DNA of 7,004 nucleotides. Source: JBJKPP01 sp046706145. GTDB taxonomy: Bacteria; Bacteroidota; Ignavibacteria; Ignavibacteriales; Ignavibacteriaceae. The stretch is from positions 1-7,004 of the forward strand of contig JBJKPP010000254.1 in the NCBI GenBank assembly GCA_046706145.1, in the 5' to 3' direction. This document shows, one piece after another, positions 1-5,930 of the stretch; the stretch's first letter is position 1; every line of letters starts with the position of its first letter. A program made the position numbers and the translations under genes. The notes beneath the pieces were generated by a model, which saw nothing but the letters and a program-made list of their open reading frames with translations, had not been told where the DNA came from and searched no databases.

Positions 1-89
1 AAAATAAAGGAACCCGCCTGCCGGACAGGCAAGTCAGAATTTACAAATACACCAAATCAACGAACCCAATAATTTTTTATAATAATTAA
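1..89 (+). CDS. C-terminal fragment of a Nif3-like dinuclear metal protein (partial)
   Basis: The third reading frame is open from the window edge to a TAA at 87-89 and gives 28 residues, ending in a segment around KYTKSTNPIIFY. A short TNP-containing tail is what I expect at the C-terminus of Nif3/YbgI/YqfO-type proteins, which form toroidal hexamers with a two-metal site and have no firmly settled function. In Bacteroidota-type genomes a Nif3 gene commonly sits directly before a DUF164 zinc-ribbon gene, as here. The stop overlaps the ribosome binding site of that next gene, so the two are probably one transcript. The segment TRLPDRQV (12-35) is encoded by a GC-rich imperfect palindrome and does not look like native Nif3 sequence. 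Only the tail is visible, so the family call rests on the TNP tail and the neighbour. Frame 1 is also open, to a TAA at 70-72, but gives no familiar sequence. Confidence 0.5.
   Translation, partial: NKGTRLPDRQVRIYKYTKSTNPIIFYNN
16..30. repeat. REP-like imperfect palindrome inside the Nif3-like C-terminus
   Basis: The sequence gcctgccggacaggc pairs gcctg (16-20) with caggc (26-30) around a five-base centre. It is much richer in GC than its surroundings. It resembles a palindrome (gcctgcc...ggcaggc type) that recurs in many Bacteroidota and candidate-phylum genomes and is often translated in frame as strings such as LPAGRQ or LPDRQ; that comparison is from memory. Here it is read as RLPDRQ. 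The copy number in this genome cannot be seen from the window. Confidence 0.5.
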
Positions 90-93
90 GGAG
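88..93 (+). promoter_or_regulatory. Shine-Dalgarno AAGGAG of the zinc-ribbon gene
   Basis: A perfect AAGGAG lies 10 bases before the TTG at 104. This decides the start: the same frame has no ATG or GTG between the in-frame TAA at 83-85 and this TTG. The site overlaps the stop codon of the preceding gene, which fits translational coupling. Confidence 0.75.
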
Positions 94-103
94 CATACAT
101 AAG

Positions 104-829
104 TTGTTAGAAAGATTAAAAATTTTGTATGAGTTACAATTGATTGATGATCAACTTGATGAACTCGAAGAATTGCGCGGCGATCTTCCTAATGCTGTGG
201 AACAGCTTAAAGGTCAAATTGATGATCTAAAGGAACAAATTGATTCCAAGGAGAAAGAAAGAAAAGAATCCTTAAAAAAAAGAGAAACAAATGATGACCA
301 GGTGGAAGATTTAAAAGAAAAGCAGAAGAAATTCAAAGCACAGCTTTATCAGGTTAGGAATAATAAAGAGTATGATGCACTCACAAAGGAAATTGATCAT
401 ACTGAAGAGGAAGTGAACAAACTTGAAGAGGAAAACAATTCTCTTGCTGACGGCAGCAAAACCTTAGCCGATGAGGTAGAAGAATTAAAACCAAAACTTG
501 ATGAGCTCAGTTCCGAATTAAAAGTTAAGGAAGCCGACCTAAAAGAAATTATTAAGGCCAATGAAAAAGAAGAATCAAAACTGAGGCAAAAGAGAAAAGA
601 AATTGAAGGAAAAGTTAAAAAAGCAGATTATTCAGCTTATATGCGTATCAGGAAGGCCAAAAAGGGAATGGCTGTAGCCACTATAAGAAGATCAGCTTGT
701 TCCGGTTGCCACAACATTGTTCCACCTCAAAAACAGTTAGAAATTAGGAGAAATAATAGATTATTTTTCTGCGAACATTGCGGAAGAATTCTTGTTTCAA
801 CGGAAATAGTTGAAACTGTAGAATCTTAG
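104..829 (+). CDS. Coiled-coil protein with C-terminal C4 zinc ribbon (DUF164/CdsZ-like)
   Basis: The 241-residue cytosolic protein begins with the family-like segment LKILYELQLIDDQLDELEEL. A long, highly charged Lys/Glu coiled-coil hairpin follows, to about residue 185. It ends in a zinc ribbon with CxxC pairs at Cys199/Cys202 and Cys223/Cys226. This architecture and length match the DUF164 (C4-type zinc ribbon) family. Studied members include Helicobacter HP0958/FlgZ, which binds RpoN and flagellin mRNA, and chlamydial CdsZ, which binds the type III secretion ATPase. No flagellar or secretion gene is visible here, so the role in this organism is open; in non-flagellated Bacteroidota the family is conserved without a settled function. 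The start is TTG, supported by AAGGAG 10 bases upstream. It is probably cotranscribed with the Nif3-like gene. The family call is firm, the function is not. Confidence 0.88.
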   Translation: MLERLKILYELQLIDDQLDELEELRGDLPNAVEQLKGQIDDLKEQIDSKEKERKESLKKRETNDDQVEDLKEKQKKFKAQLYQVRNNKEYDALTKEIDHTEEEVNKLEEENNSLADGSKTLADEVEELKPKLDELSSELKVKEADLKEIIKANEKEESKLRQKRKEIEGKVKKADYSAYMRIRKAKKGMAVATIRRSACSGCHNIVPPQKQLEIRRNNRLFFCEHCGRILVSTEIVETVES

Positions 830-856
830 ATTTGTCTAAAAAACCTATTCTTACTT

Positions 857-890
857 TTCGTCAGGGCGTACAAAATATGCTCCTGGCGAA
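857..890 (+). terminator. Strong hairpin downstream of the zinc-ribbon gene, possible terminator
   Basis: Bases 857-865 (ttcgtcagg) pair with 882-890 (cctggcgaa), with one G-U. The stem then continues with 866-870 (gcgta) against 876-880 (tatgc), with T881 bulged, and a caaaa loop. That is 14 base pairs, starting 28 bases after the stop codon of the zinc-ribbon gene. The position suits the end of the Nif3/zinc-ribbon transcript, but no T-run follows on either strand, so it is not a textbook intrinsic terminator. It may be a 3' stabilising hairpin or another dispersed palindrome. Apart from this hairpin and the candidate promoter I see nothing else in 830-1080. Confidence 0.4.
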
Positions 891-1005
891 GATTAGGGTG
901 TAACAACCATACTTCACAATTACACAATTTACCCCTGCTCATCAATAATAAACAACAGCAGTATTTCTCTTAACTTGTAAGTTTTGATGACTTATGCTTT
1001 CTAAT

Positions 1006-1035
1006 TTGTTATATTTAGCTTAGATAAAATATAAT
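1006..1035 (+). promoter_or_regulatory. Candidate sigma-70-like promoter for rnpB
   Basis: A perfect TATAAT at 1030-1035 is preceded, after 18 bases, by TTGTTA (1006-1011, four of six matches to TTGACA). It would start transcription near 1042, leaving a leader of about 40 bases before the folded RNase P RNA, to be trimmed. The region is AT-rich, so chance matches are likely. No TAnnTTTG-type Bacteroidota promoter was found at a better distance. Confidence 0.3.
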
Positions 1036-1099
1036 TCTTAGGAATAAGCGGATTTATAACATTTATTGCGAATGTAAAAAAGTTCAAACCGGGCAGCCG

Positions 1100-1115
1100 C
1101 CCCGACTTGTCGGGG
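1100..1115 (+). repeat. Palindromic hairpin at P3 of rnpB
   Basis: ccccgacttgtcgggg folds as ccccga/tcgggg around a short loop. It is the most perfect and GC-rich of five similar hairpins in this RNA. Confidence 0.55.
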
Positions 1116-1162
1116 AGGAAAGTCCGAACTTCATAGAACAAGGTGCCGGGTAACTCCCGGGG

Positions 1163-1180
1163 CCCCGACTAATGTCAGGG
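1163..1180 (+). repeat. Palindromic hairpin at P9 of rnpB
   Basis: ccccgactaatgtcaggg pairs ccc and gac with gtc and ggg around a taat loop, with one C-A mismatch (1166/1177). It directly follows P8. The mismatch looks like a decayed copy of the P3-type sequence. Confidence 0.5.
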
Positions 1181-1208
1181 TACGGAAAGTGTCACAGAAA
1201 ATATACCG

Positions 1209-1225
1209 TCCCGATTATATCGGGA
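1209..1225 (+). repeat. Palindromic hairpin at P12 of rnpB
   Basis: tcccgattatatcggga is a perfect 7-base-pair stem with a three-base loop. P12 is known to vary strongly in length and sequence between bacteria. Confidence 0.5.
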
Positions 1226-1291
1226 TAAGGGTGAAAAGGTGAGGTAAGAGCTCACCGCTTTGACGGTAACGTCAAAGGTCCTTAAATGGGA

Positions 1292-1309
1292 TCTCAACTA
1301 TTGTTGGGA
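1292..1309 (+). repeat. Palindromic hairpin at the tip of P14 of rnpB
   Basis: tctcaactattgttggga gives 7 pairs, one of them G-U, around a tatt loop. It is the most divergent of the five hairpins (caac rather than cgac) but shares the gttggga right arm with the P19 copy. Confidence 0.4.
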
Positions 1310-1450
1310 CAGGACAAACCCCACCTGAAGCAAGGTCATGTAGAGAAGCTCTGTTCATGCAAATGAACAGCAGGGTTGTTCGCCCTGTATAGCTTCCGGG
1401 TAGACCGCTTGATCCCAATGGTGACATTGGGGCTAGACAAATGGCTGCCG

Positions 1451-1468
1451 TCCCGACTTCAGTTGGGA
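1451..1468 (+). repeat. Palindromic hairpin at P19 of rnpB
   Basis: tcccgacttcagttggga gives 7 pairs with one G-U around a ttca loop. It lies between the 3' strand of P2 and the acagaa signature. E. coli RNase P RNA has no helix there, so this is an optional peripheral element. Confidence 0.5.
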
Positions 1469-1533
1469 TTACAGAATTCGGCTTACAGGTTTGAATTAAT
1501 TTACTCCCTCCGCTTGTTCCGCTTAAAACACAT

Positions 1534-3246
1534 ATGACACAAAAGCGCTGGAAAACCGTTGAAATCGAAGATACATATTCGGTAAAGGCTTTAGCGGACT
1601 CACTGAACATTTCAGAAGCTTTAGCAAAACTTTTAGTTATCAGGAATATCAATAATTTTACTGACGCCAAAAAGTTTTTTAGACCGACTATTGATTCCCT
1701 TTATGATCCATTCTTAATGAACGGAATGGAAGAAGCTACTTCAAGAATTATACAAGCAATCACTCAGAATGAATTAATATGTATTTATGGTGATTATGAT
1801 GTTGATGGTACTTGCTCTGCAGCTCTTTTGTATTTATTTCTAAAAGAACTAGACGCAAACGTTGAATATTACATTCCTAAAAGATTAACAGACGGTTACG
1901 GACTTTCGAGACCGGCAATCGAGGTTATAAAGGAAAAAGGAGCTTCGTTACTAATTTCGGTTGACTGTGGAATTACGGGGATAGAAGAATCACAGTATGC
2001 AAAAGATCTAGGCATGGACGTAATAATCTGCGATCACCACCAGCCTAAAGATGAATTGCCCAATGCACTTGCCGTTTTAGATCCGTTAAAACCAGATTGC
2101 AAATACCCGTTTAAATTTTTATCTGGAGCAGGCCTCGCTTTTAAACTTGCTCAAGGCATTTCCGAACGTATCGGGAAAAAAGAGCTTCCACTTCAATATT
2201 TAGACTTGGTTGCTTTGGCAGAGTCAGCAGATATTGTACCCTTAGTTGACGAAAATAGAATTCTTGTGAAAGAAGGCCTTAGACAAATAAATGAAAATCC
2301 TCGACCTGGAATTTATGCTTTAATAAAGAGCAGTAATATGGAACCGGGCAATTTAACATCTGGCCATATAGTTTTTACACTTGCTCCAAGAATTAATGCT
2401 GTTGGCAGGCTTGGAGATGCTGAAAGAGCCGTAGAATTATTTATTGCAAAGGATATTTCACAGGCTATACAACTTGCAAGCGTTCTTGAAAAAGAAAATT
2501 ATAACAGAAGAAAAATTGACGTTGATACTTTTGACAATGCGCTTGAGCTAGTGGAAAACTCAGTTGATCTGGATCAAGATAGAGCAATTATATTGCATGA
2601 CGAATCGTGGCACCCGGGAGTAATTGGAATCGTTGCATCAAGGTTAGTAGAAAAATATTACAGACCCACCATAATGCTCACAACGGTGGACGGAATAGCG
2701 AAGGGTTCTGCCAGAAGTATTTCTAACTTCAATATCTATAATGCATTGGAACAATGCAAAGATTTGCTTGTTCAATTTGGAGGCCACAAAGCTGCAGCAG
2801 GATTAGCACTTGAGATAGACAACATTTCTGAATTTAGAAAAAAGTTTAATGAAGTTGTAAGAGAAAGTTTGTCCGAAGAAGACTTGCTTCCAGAAATTCA
2901 CATAGACTCTAAAATAAAATTCTCAGAAATGACACCTAAGTTTTTGAGAATTTTAGAACAGTTTTCCCCTTTCGGACCCGGAAATATGCGCCCCATGTTT
3001 TTAGCTGAAGATGTAAAAGGTTTTAATGCACGAATAGTTGGCAACGATCATTTGATAATAAATTTTAAGCAGGATTGTTCCGACAAAATTTTTGATTCTA
3101 TCGGTTTTGGATTGGGTAGTTATTTTGATAAAATTAGAGATAACAGTTTAATGGATATTGTATTTTCTATAGATAAAACGGTACGGGAAGGTAGAACGTT
3201 TCCACAGTTAAAATTAAAAGATCTTAAGATAAAAAAAGAAAATTAG
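1534..3246 (+). CDS. recJ: Single-stranded-DNA-specific 5'-3' exonuclease RecJ
   Basis: RecJ digests single-stranded DNA from the 5' end in RecF-type recombination, mismatch repair and base-excision repair. The 570-residue protein has the usual length and the DHH phosphoesterase metal motifs in order: YGDYDVDG (85-92, with Asp87, Asp89 and Asp91), the DCG motif at Asp144, and Asp167-His168-His169 in CDHH. The DHHA1 substrate-binding domain carries GGHKAAAG from Gly416. The remaining C-terminal part, from about 455, fits the OB-fold domain. No key residue is missing. The ATG at 1534 is the only standard start downstream of the in-frame stop at 1492-1494, which lies inside rnpB. No Shine-Dalgarno sequence is visible. 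It sits 36 bases after the rnpB 3' end, so readthrough from rnpB may supply its transcription. Its stop overlaps the yebC ribosome binding site. Confidence 0.97.
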   Translation: MTQKRWKTVEIEDTYSVKALADSLNISEALAKLLVIRNINNFTDAKKFFRPTIDSLYDPFLMNGMEEATSRIIQAITQNELICIYGDYDVDGTCSAALLYLFLKELDANVEYYIPKRLTDGYGLSRPAIEVIKEKGASLLISVDCGITGIEESQYAKDLGMDVIICDHHQPKDELPNALAVLDPLKPDCKYPFKFLSGAGLAFKLAQGISERIGKKELPLQYLDLVALAESADIVPLVDENRILVKEGLRQINENPRPGIYALIKSSNMEPGNLTSGHIVFTLAPRINAVGRLGDAERAVELFIAKDISQAIQLASVLEKENYNRRKIDVDTFDNALELVENSVDLDQDRAIILHDESWHPGVIGIVASRLVEKYYRPTIMLTTVDGIAKGSARSISNFNIYNALEQCKDLLVQFGGHKAAAGLALEIDNISEFRKKFNEVVRESLSEEDLLPEIHIDSKIKFSEMTPKFLRILEQFSPFGPGNMRPMFLAEDVKGFNARIVGNDHLIINFKQDCSDKIFDSIGFGLGSYFDKIRDNSLMDIVFSIDKTVREGRTFPQLKLKDLKIKKEN

Positions 3247-3249
3247 GAG
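3245..3249 (+). promoter_or_regulatory. Shine-Dalgarno AGGAG of yebC
   Basis: AGGAG ends 6 bases before the yebC ATG and overlaps the recJ TAG (3244-3246), so translation of the two genes may be coupled. It supports the ATG at 3256. Confidence 0.75.
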
Positions 3250-3255
3250 TATTAA

Positions 3256-3984
3256 ATGTCAGGTCATTCAAAATGGGCAACAACCAAAAGAAAAAAGGCC
3301 GCAATTGATGCTAAAAGAGGTAAAATATTTACTAAACTAATTAAAGAAATTACAATAGCAGCCAGGGAAGGCGGCGGCGATCCTGATGGCAATCCGAGGT
3401 TACGGCTTGCTGTGGATAATGCAAAATCTGCAAATATGCCGCAAGATAATATCGAAAGAGCAATTAAAAAAGCTACGGGCGAACTAGAAGGTCAGGTTTA
3501 TCATGAGTTAACCTATGAGGGCTATGGTCCGGGCGGTATTGCATTTATGGTTGAGGTTGCTACAGATAATAAAAATAGAACAGTTGCAGAAGTACGTCAT
3601 ATTTTTACAAGATATGGCGGAAGTTTGGGCGAAACTAACTCCGTCGCATGGATGTTTGATAAAAAAGGTGTCATCACTTTTGCTAAAGAAGGTAAAACCG
3701 AAGATGAAATTTTAGAGGTTATACTTGATAAAGGTGCTGAAGATATTCAAACCGAAGAGGAATTTTTCGAAGTCTATACTCCATTAGAAGGTTTTGACAA
3801 TGTGAGAAAAGCACTGCAAAATAATAACTATAAAATTGAAAATGCTTCACTCCAATGGATTGCAAAGAATGAAATTGATATAAGCGGAGAAGAGGCAGAA
3901 AAAGTTATGAATATGATCGAAGGTCTTGATGACTGTGACGATGTTCAAAATGTTTATACCAATGCAAATTTTACAGATAATTAA
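3256..3984 (+). CDS. yebC: YebC/PmpR/TACO1-family translation or regulatory factor
   Basis: The 242-residue protein opens with the family signature MSGHSKWATTKRKKAAIDAK. It continues with the GGGDPDGNPRLRLAVDNAKS and NMPQDNIERAIKKATGE blocks and a YEGYGPGG segment near residue 90. Length and domain order match the full three-domain family. Members were first described as DNA-binding regulators (PmpR). More recent work on bacterial YebC and mitochondrial TACO1 points to relief of ribosome stalling on proline-rich stretches, and which role applies here cannot be read from sequence. Neighbourhood with ruvC and ruvA is common across bacteria. The gene starts 9 bases after recJ and ends 26 bases before ruvC, so one operon is likely. 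Confidence 0.96.
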   Translation: MSGHSKWATTKRKKAAIDAKRGKIFTKLIKEITIAAREGGGDPDGNPRLRLAVDNAKSANMPQDNIERAIKKATGELEGQVYHELTYEGYGPGGIAFMVEVATDNKNRTVAEVRHIFTRYGGSLGETNSVAWMFDKKGVITFAKEGKTEDEILEVILDKGAEDIQTEEEFFEVYTPLEGFDNVRKALQNNNYKIENASLQWIAKNEIDISGEEAEKVMNMIEGLDDCDDVQNVYTNANFTDN

Positions 3985-4010
3985 ATCTTTTAATCACTAA
4001 ACTATCTGAA

Positions 4011-4547
4011 ATGATTATTATAGGAGTCGATCCCGGAACAAGATTTACTGGATTTGGAATCATTGAAAATAAGAATAACACGCTATTTAGAATAGCAAAT
4101 GGAATTATTAAACTGCCTACCTCCAAAGATATTCCTTCTAGACTAAAAGTAATTTACGACGAACTAAATAAAATCATGAAAAAATATAGGCCCGACGAAT
4201 TTGCAATAGAGACTGCTTTCTATGGTAAAAATGTTCAGTCAGCACTAAAAATAGGATATGCACGGGGCGTCGCTATTCTATCTGCATTGAATAATGAAAT
4301 TCCAACCAGCGAATATTCACCTAGAGAAATAAAAAAATCAGTAACCGGAAGAGGTTCGGCAACTAAAGAACAGGTATGCTATATGATCCAGACGCTACTG
4401 AATATAAAAGGAGAAAAAATGAAGCCGGATGAATCGGATGCATTGGCAGTAGCTGTTTGCCATGTTTTCAGAATAAAATCCCCTGCCAAAAAAACTTATA
4501 ATTGGAAATCTTATTTAGAAGCTTTCCCCGAAAAAATAATTAATTAA
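4011..4547 (+). CDS. ruvC: Crossover junction endodeoxyribonuclease RuvC
   Basis: RuvC is the dimeric nuclease that resolves Holliday junctions by paired nicks, working with RuvAB. The 178-residue protein starts IIIGVDPGTRFTGFG. All four acidic catalytic positions are in place: Asp7, Glu67 (in FAIETAFYGKN), Asp140 and Asp143 (in KPDESDALAVAVCH). They correspond to Asp7, Glu66, Asp138 and Asp141 of the E. coli enzyme. The GRGSATKEQV segment, a DNA-contacting basic region in the family, is at 113-122. The ATG at 4011 puts the first catalytic Asp at the expected residue 7. There is no Shine-Dalgarno sequence. The short C-terminal tail after about residue 158 is lysine-rich and less conserved. 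It lies between yebC and ruvA on the same strand with short gaps. Confidence 0.97.
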   Translation: MIIIGVDPGTRFTGFGIIENKNNTLFRIANGIIKLPTSKDIPSRLKVIYDELNKIMKKYRPDEFAIETAFYGKNVQSALKIGYARGVAILSALNNEIPTSEYSPREIKKSVTGRGSATKEQVCYMIQTLLNIKGEKMKPDESDALAVAVCHVFRIKSPAKKTYNWKSYLEAFPEKIIN

Positions 4548-4566
4548 TGATCGGCTAAATTTAATT

Positions 4567-5148
4567 ATGATAGGATACTTAAAAGGAAAAGTAATTTCGC
4601 TTAAGCCAACACAAATTTTATTAGATGTTAACAGCGTTGGTTATATGGTAAACATTTCTTTAAACACTTATGAAAAGGTGAGCAACGTTGAATTCGTCTC
4701 ATTATACATTTATACCAGCGTAAAAGAAGATTCAATAAGTCTGTTTGGATTTCAAACTTTAGCGGAAAAGGAGATGTTTGAGCTTCTTATTTCAATAAAC
4801 GGAATTGGACCTAAATTAGCTTTGGGAGTTTTATCTGGTATCCAGGTTAGCGTATTAAAGAAAGCCATAGCGTCTTCGGACATATCAAGAATAATTGCTA
4901 TACCGGGAATAGGAAAGAAAACCGCTGAAAGATTACTTCTTGAATTAAAAAGTAAAGTGGATAATGTTAGTGGTGAAGATGTTGATTCGGGATATTTGAA
5001 AATCAGGAACGAATCGGTATCTGCTTTGACAACATTGGGTTATAACGCTAAAACAGCCGAAAAAATTGTTTTTGATATTCTTTCAAAAGAACCTCAAATT
5101 ACTCTGGAAGATTTAATTAAGAAAGCATTAATTAATTTAGGGAAATGA
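4567..5148 (+). CDS. ruvA: Holliday junction DNA-binding protein RuvA
   Basis: RuvA forms the tetramer that holds the Holliday junction open and seats the RuvB motors for branch migration. The 193-residue protein starts MIGYLKGKVI, as most RuvA proteins do. It has the N-terminal OB-fold (about 1-62), with ILLDVNSVGYMVNI in it. Two helix-hairpin-helix motifs follow, with INGIGPKLAL near 77-86 and IPGIGKKTAE near 112-121. After a short acidic linker (about 132-142) comes the C-terminal RuvB-binding domain (about 144-193), with ALTTLGY. The protein is complete. The start is ATG without a Shine-Dalgarno sequence, 19 bases after ruvC. A three-codon open frame (ATG-ATC-GGC-TAA, 4547-4558) sits just before it. 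The ruvB partner is not in the window; downstream the strand switches to alkD after 5 bases. Confidence 0.97.
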   Translation: MIGYLKGKVISLKPTQILLDVNSVGYMVNISLNTYEKVSNVEFVSLYIYTSVKEDSISLFGFQTLAEKEMFELLISINGIGPKLALGVLSGIQVSVLKKAIASSDISRIIAIPGIGKKTAERLLLELKSKVDNVSGEDVDSGYLKIRNESVSALTTLGYNAKTAEKIVFDILSKEPQITLEDLIKKALINLGK

Positions 5149-5153
5149 TTTCC

Positions 5154-5861
5154 TCAATACACATTCCCAAGTAAATATGCCCTCCTTCTTGATTCGGAGA
5201 ATTTTTCAATAGCATACCGTAGCATAGTTCTTGGCATCTTTTTATAATGCTTTCTCAAAAATTTCTCTTCTACTTTTATGTTTCTTTTACCTATTTCTCT
5301 AAGCATCCAGCCAACCGCTTTATGTATCAAATCCTCTTCATCTTTAAGTAATAGTTCTGCTATCTTAACAGTTTGATCATACTCTCCATTTTTAATAAAA
5401 TGAAATGTGGATAAAACTGCAATGCGGCGCTCCCATAAAATTTTCGACTTCGCCAGTCTCGTAAGTAATTTTTTATCTTTATTTACCAGCGCTGAACCAA
5501 TAATATGTTCTGCAGATAAATCTACTAGATCCCAATTGTTTACATATTTCAAATTAGTAAGATATAATTCGTAAATTTTCTCTTTAAGCGCTTCATCCGC
5601 TTTTTGATATTTCATCACGAGGATAAAGAGCGCCAATAATCTATCCTCATGGAATTTAGAGTGAAGCAGATCTTTAGTATCCGTAAGTGATATATCTTTA
5701 TGTTTTTTAGCAAGTTTTCTTATTTCAGGAACTTTTATTCCTCTAAAGTTATCGTTTTCTCCGTACTCCCCCTTCCCTGTTTTAAAGAACCTTTTGAGAA
5801 ATAAAGCTTTTTCCTTATCTCCCAGAAGAGTGAGATCCTTTTTAATATTACTAACAGACAT
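5154..5861 (-). CDS. alkD: AlkD-type DNA alkylation repair glycosylase
   Basis: AlkD enzymes excise positively charged N-alkylated bases such as 3-methyladenine and 7-methylguanine, using stacked HEAT-like helical repeats and no base flipping. The 235-residue protein has family length and all-helical, Lys/Arg-rich composition. Key positions are visible: Trp110 and Asp114 in NNWDLVD, the Arg145/Arg146 pair in WERRIAVLS, and Trp185 in HKAVGWMLRE. They line up with Trp109, Asp113, Arg148 and Trp187 of the Bacillus cereus enzyme (from memory), so an active glycosylase is likely. The segment GVP-like IKVPEIRKLAK (42-52) is also typical. The ATG at 5861 has no Shine-Dalgarno sequence. It converges on ruvA with a 5-base gap and no strong terminator between, so the two transcripts probably overlap. 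The gene symbol follows the family name; the exact substrate is inferred. Confidence 0.9.
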   Translation of the reverse strand: MSVSNIKKDLTLLGDKEKALFLKRFFKTGKGEYGENDNFRGIKVPEIRKLAKKHKDISLTDTKDLLHSKFHEDRLLALFILVMKYQKADEALKEKIYELYLTNLKYVNNWDLVDLSAEHIIGSALVNKDKKLLTRLAKSKILWERRIAVLSTFHFIKNGEYDQTVKIAELLLKDEEDLIHKAVGWMLREIGKRNIKVEEKFLRKHYKKMPRTMLRYAIEKFSESRRRAYLLGNVY

Positions 5862-5930
5862 ACAAAAAATTACTATCTTAATAAGTAATTACTCACCATA
5901 TGAAAAATAATAAAGTTTATTTAAAACTAT

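Larger units (their letters stand above)
1081..1497 (+). ncRNA. rnpB: RNase P RNA, bacterial type A
   Basis: This is the catalytic RNA that removes tRNA 5' leaders. The ends are set by helix P1, 1081-1090 with 1488-1497. P2 pairs 1092-1098 (ggcagcc) with 1443-1449 (ggctgcc). P4 pairs 1120-1128 with 1477-1484 and keeps the conserved bulged U (1123), inside the signatures gaggaaagtccg and acagaattcggctta. P8 is 1146-1160. P18 (1414-1431) carries a GUGA tetraloop, as expected for docking into P8. The P6 pseudoknot, diagnostic of type A, is gaac (1136-1139) with gttc (1378-1381) in the P17 loop. The motif gggtag (1398-1403) is the site that pairs with tRNA CCA. The gtgtcacagaaa and gaggtaagagctcacc signatures are also present. 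At about 417 bases it is somewhat longer than the E. coli RNA (377), partly through similar hairpins at P3, P9, P12, P14 and P19. No clear terminator follows, and recJ starts 36 bases later. Confidence 0.97.

Noticed and set aside
1..72. Alternative reading of the upstream fragment in frame 1, ending at TAA 70-72
   Set aside because: It is open but gives an unfamiliar sequence. Frame 3 ends with a TNP-type tail and overlaps the next gene's ribosome binding site, which fits better.
1100..1468. CRISPR-like array suggested by the repeated cccgac/gtcggg units
   Set aside because: The units are unevenly spaced, imperfect, and each forms its own hairpin at a known RNase P helix. There are no spacers of uniform length and no cas genes.
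1272..1670. Minus-strand open frame of 132 codons
   Set aside because: It lies antisense across the 3' half of rnpB and the first part of recJ. Its sequence has no family features and both underlying genes are certain.
3515..3715. Plus-strand open frame of 66 codons
   Set aside because: It is a shifted frame wholly inside yebC, which is strongly conserved in its own frame.
5140..5164. Bidirectional terminator between ruvA and alkD
   Set aside because: The palindrome ggaaat-g-atttcc gives at most four to five stable pairs, is AT-rich and has no T-run.
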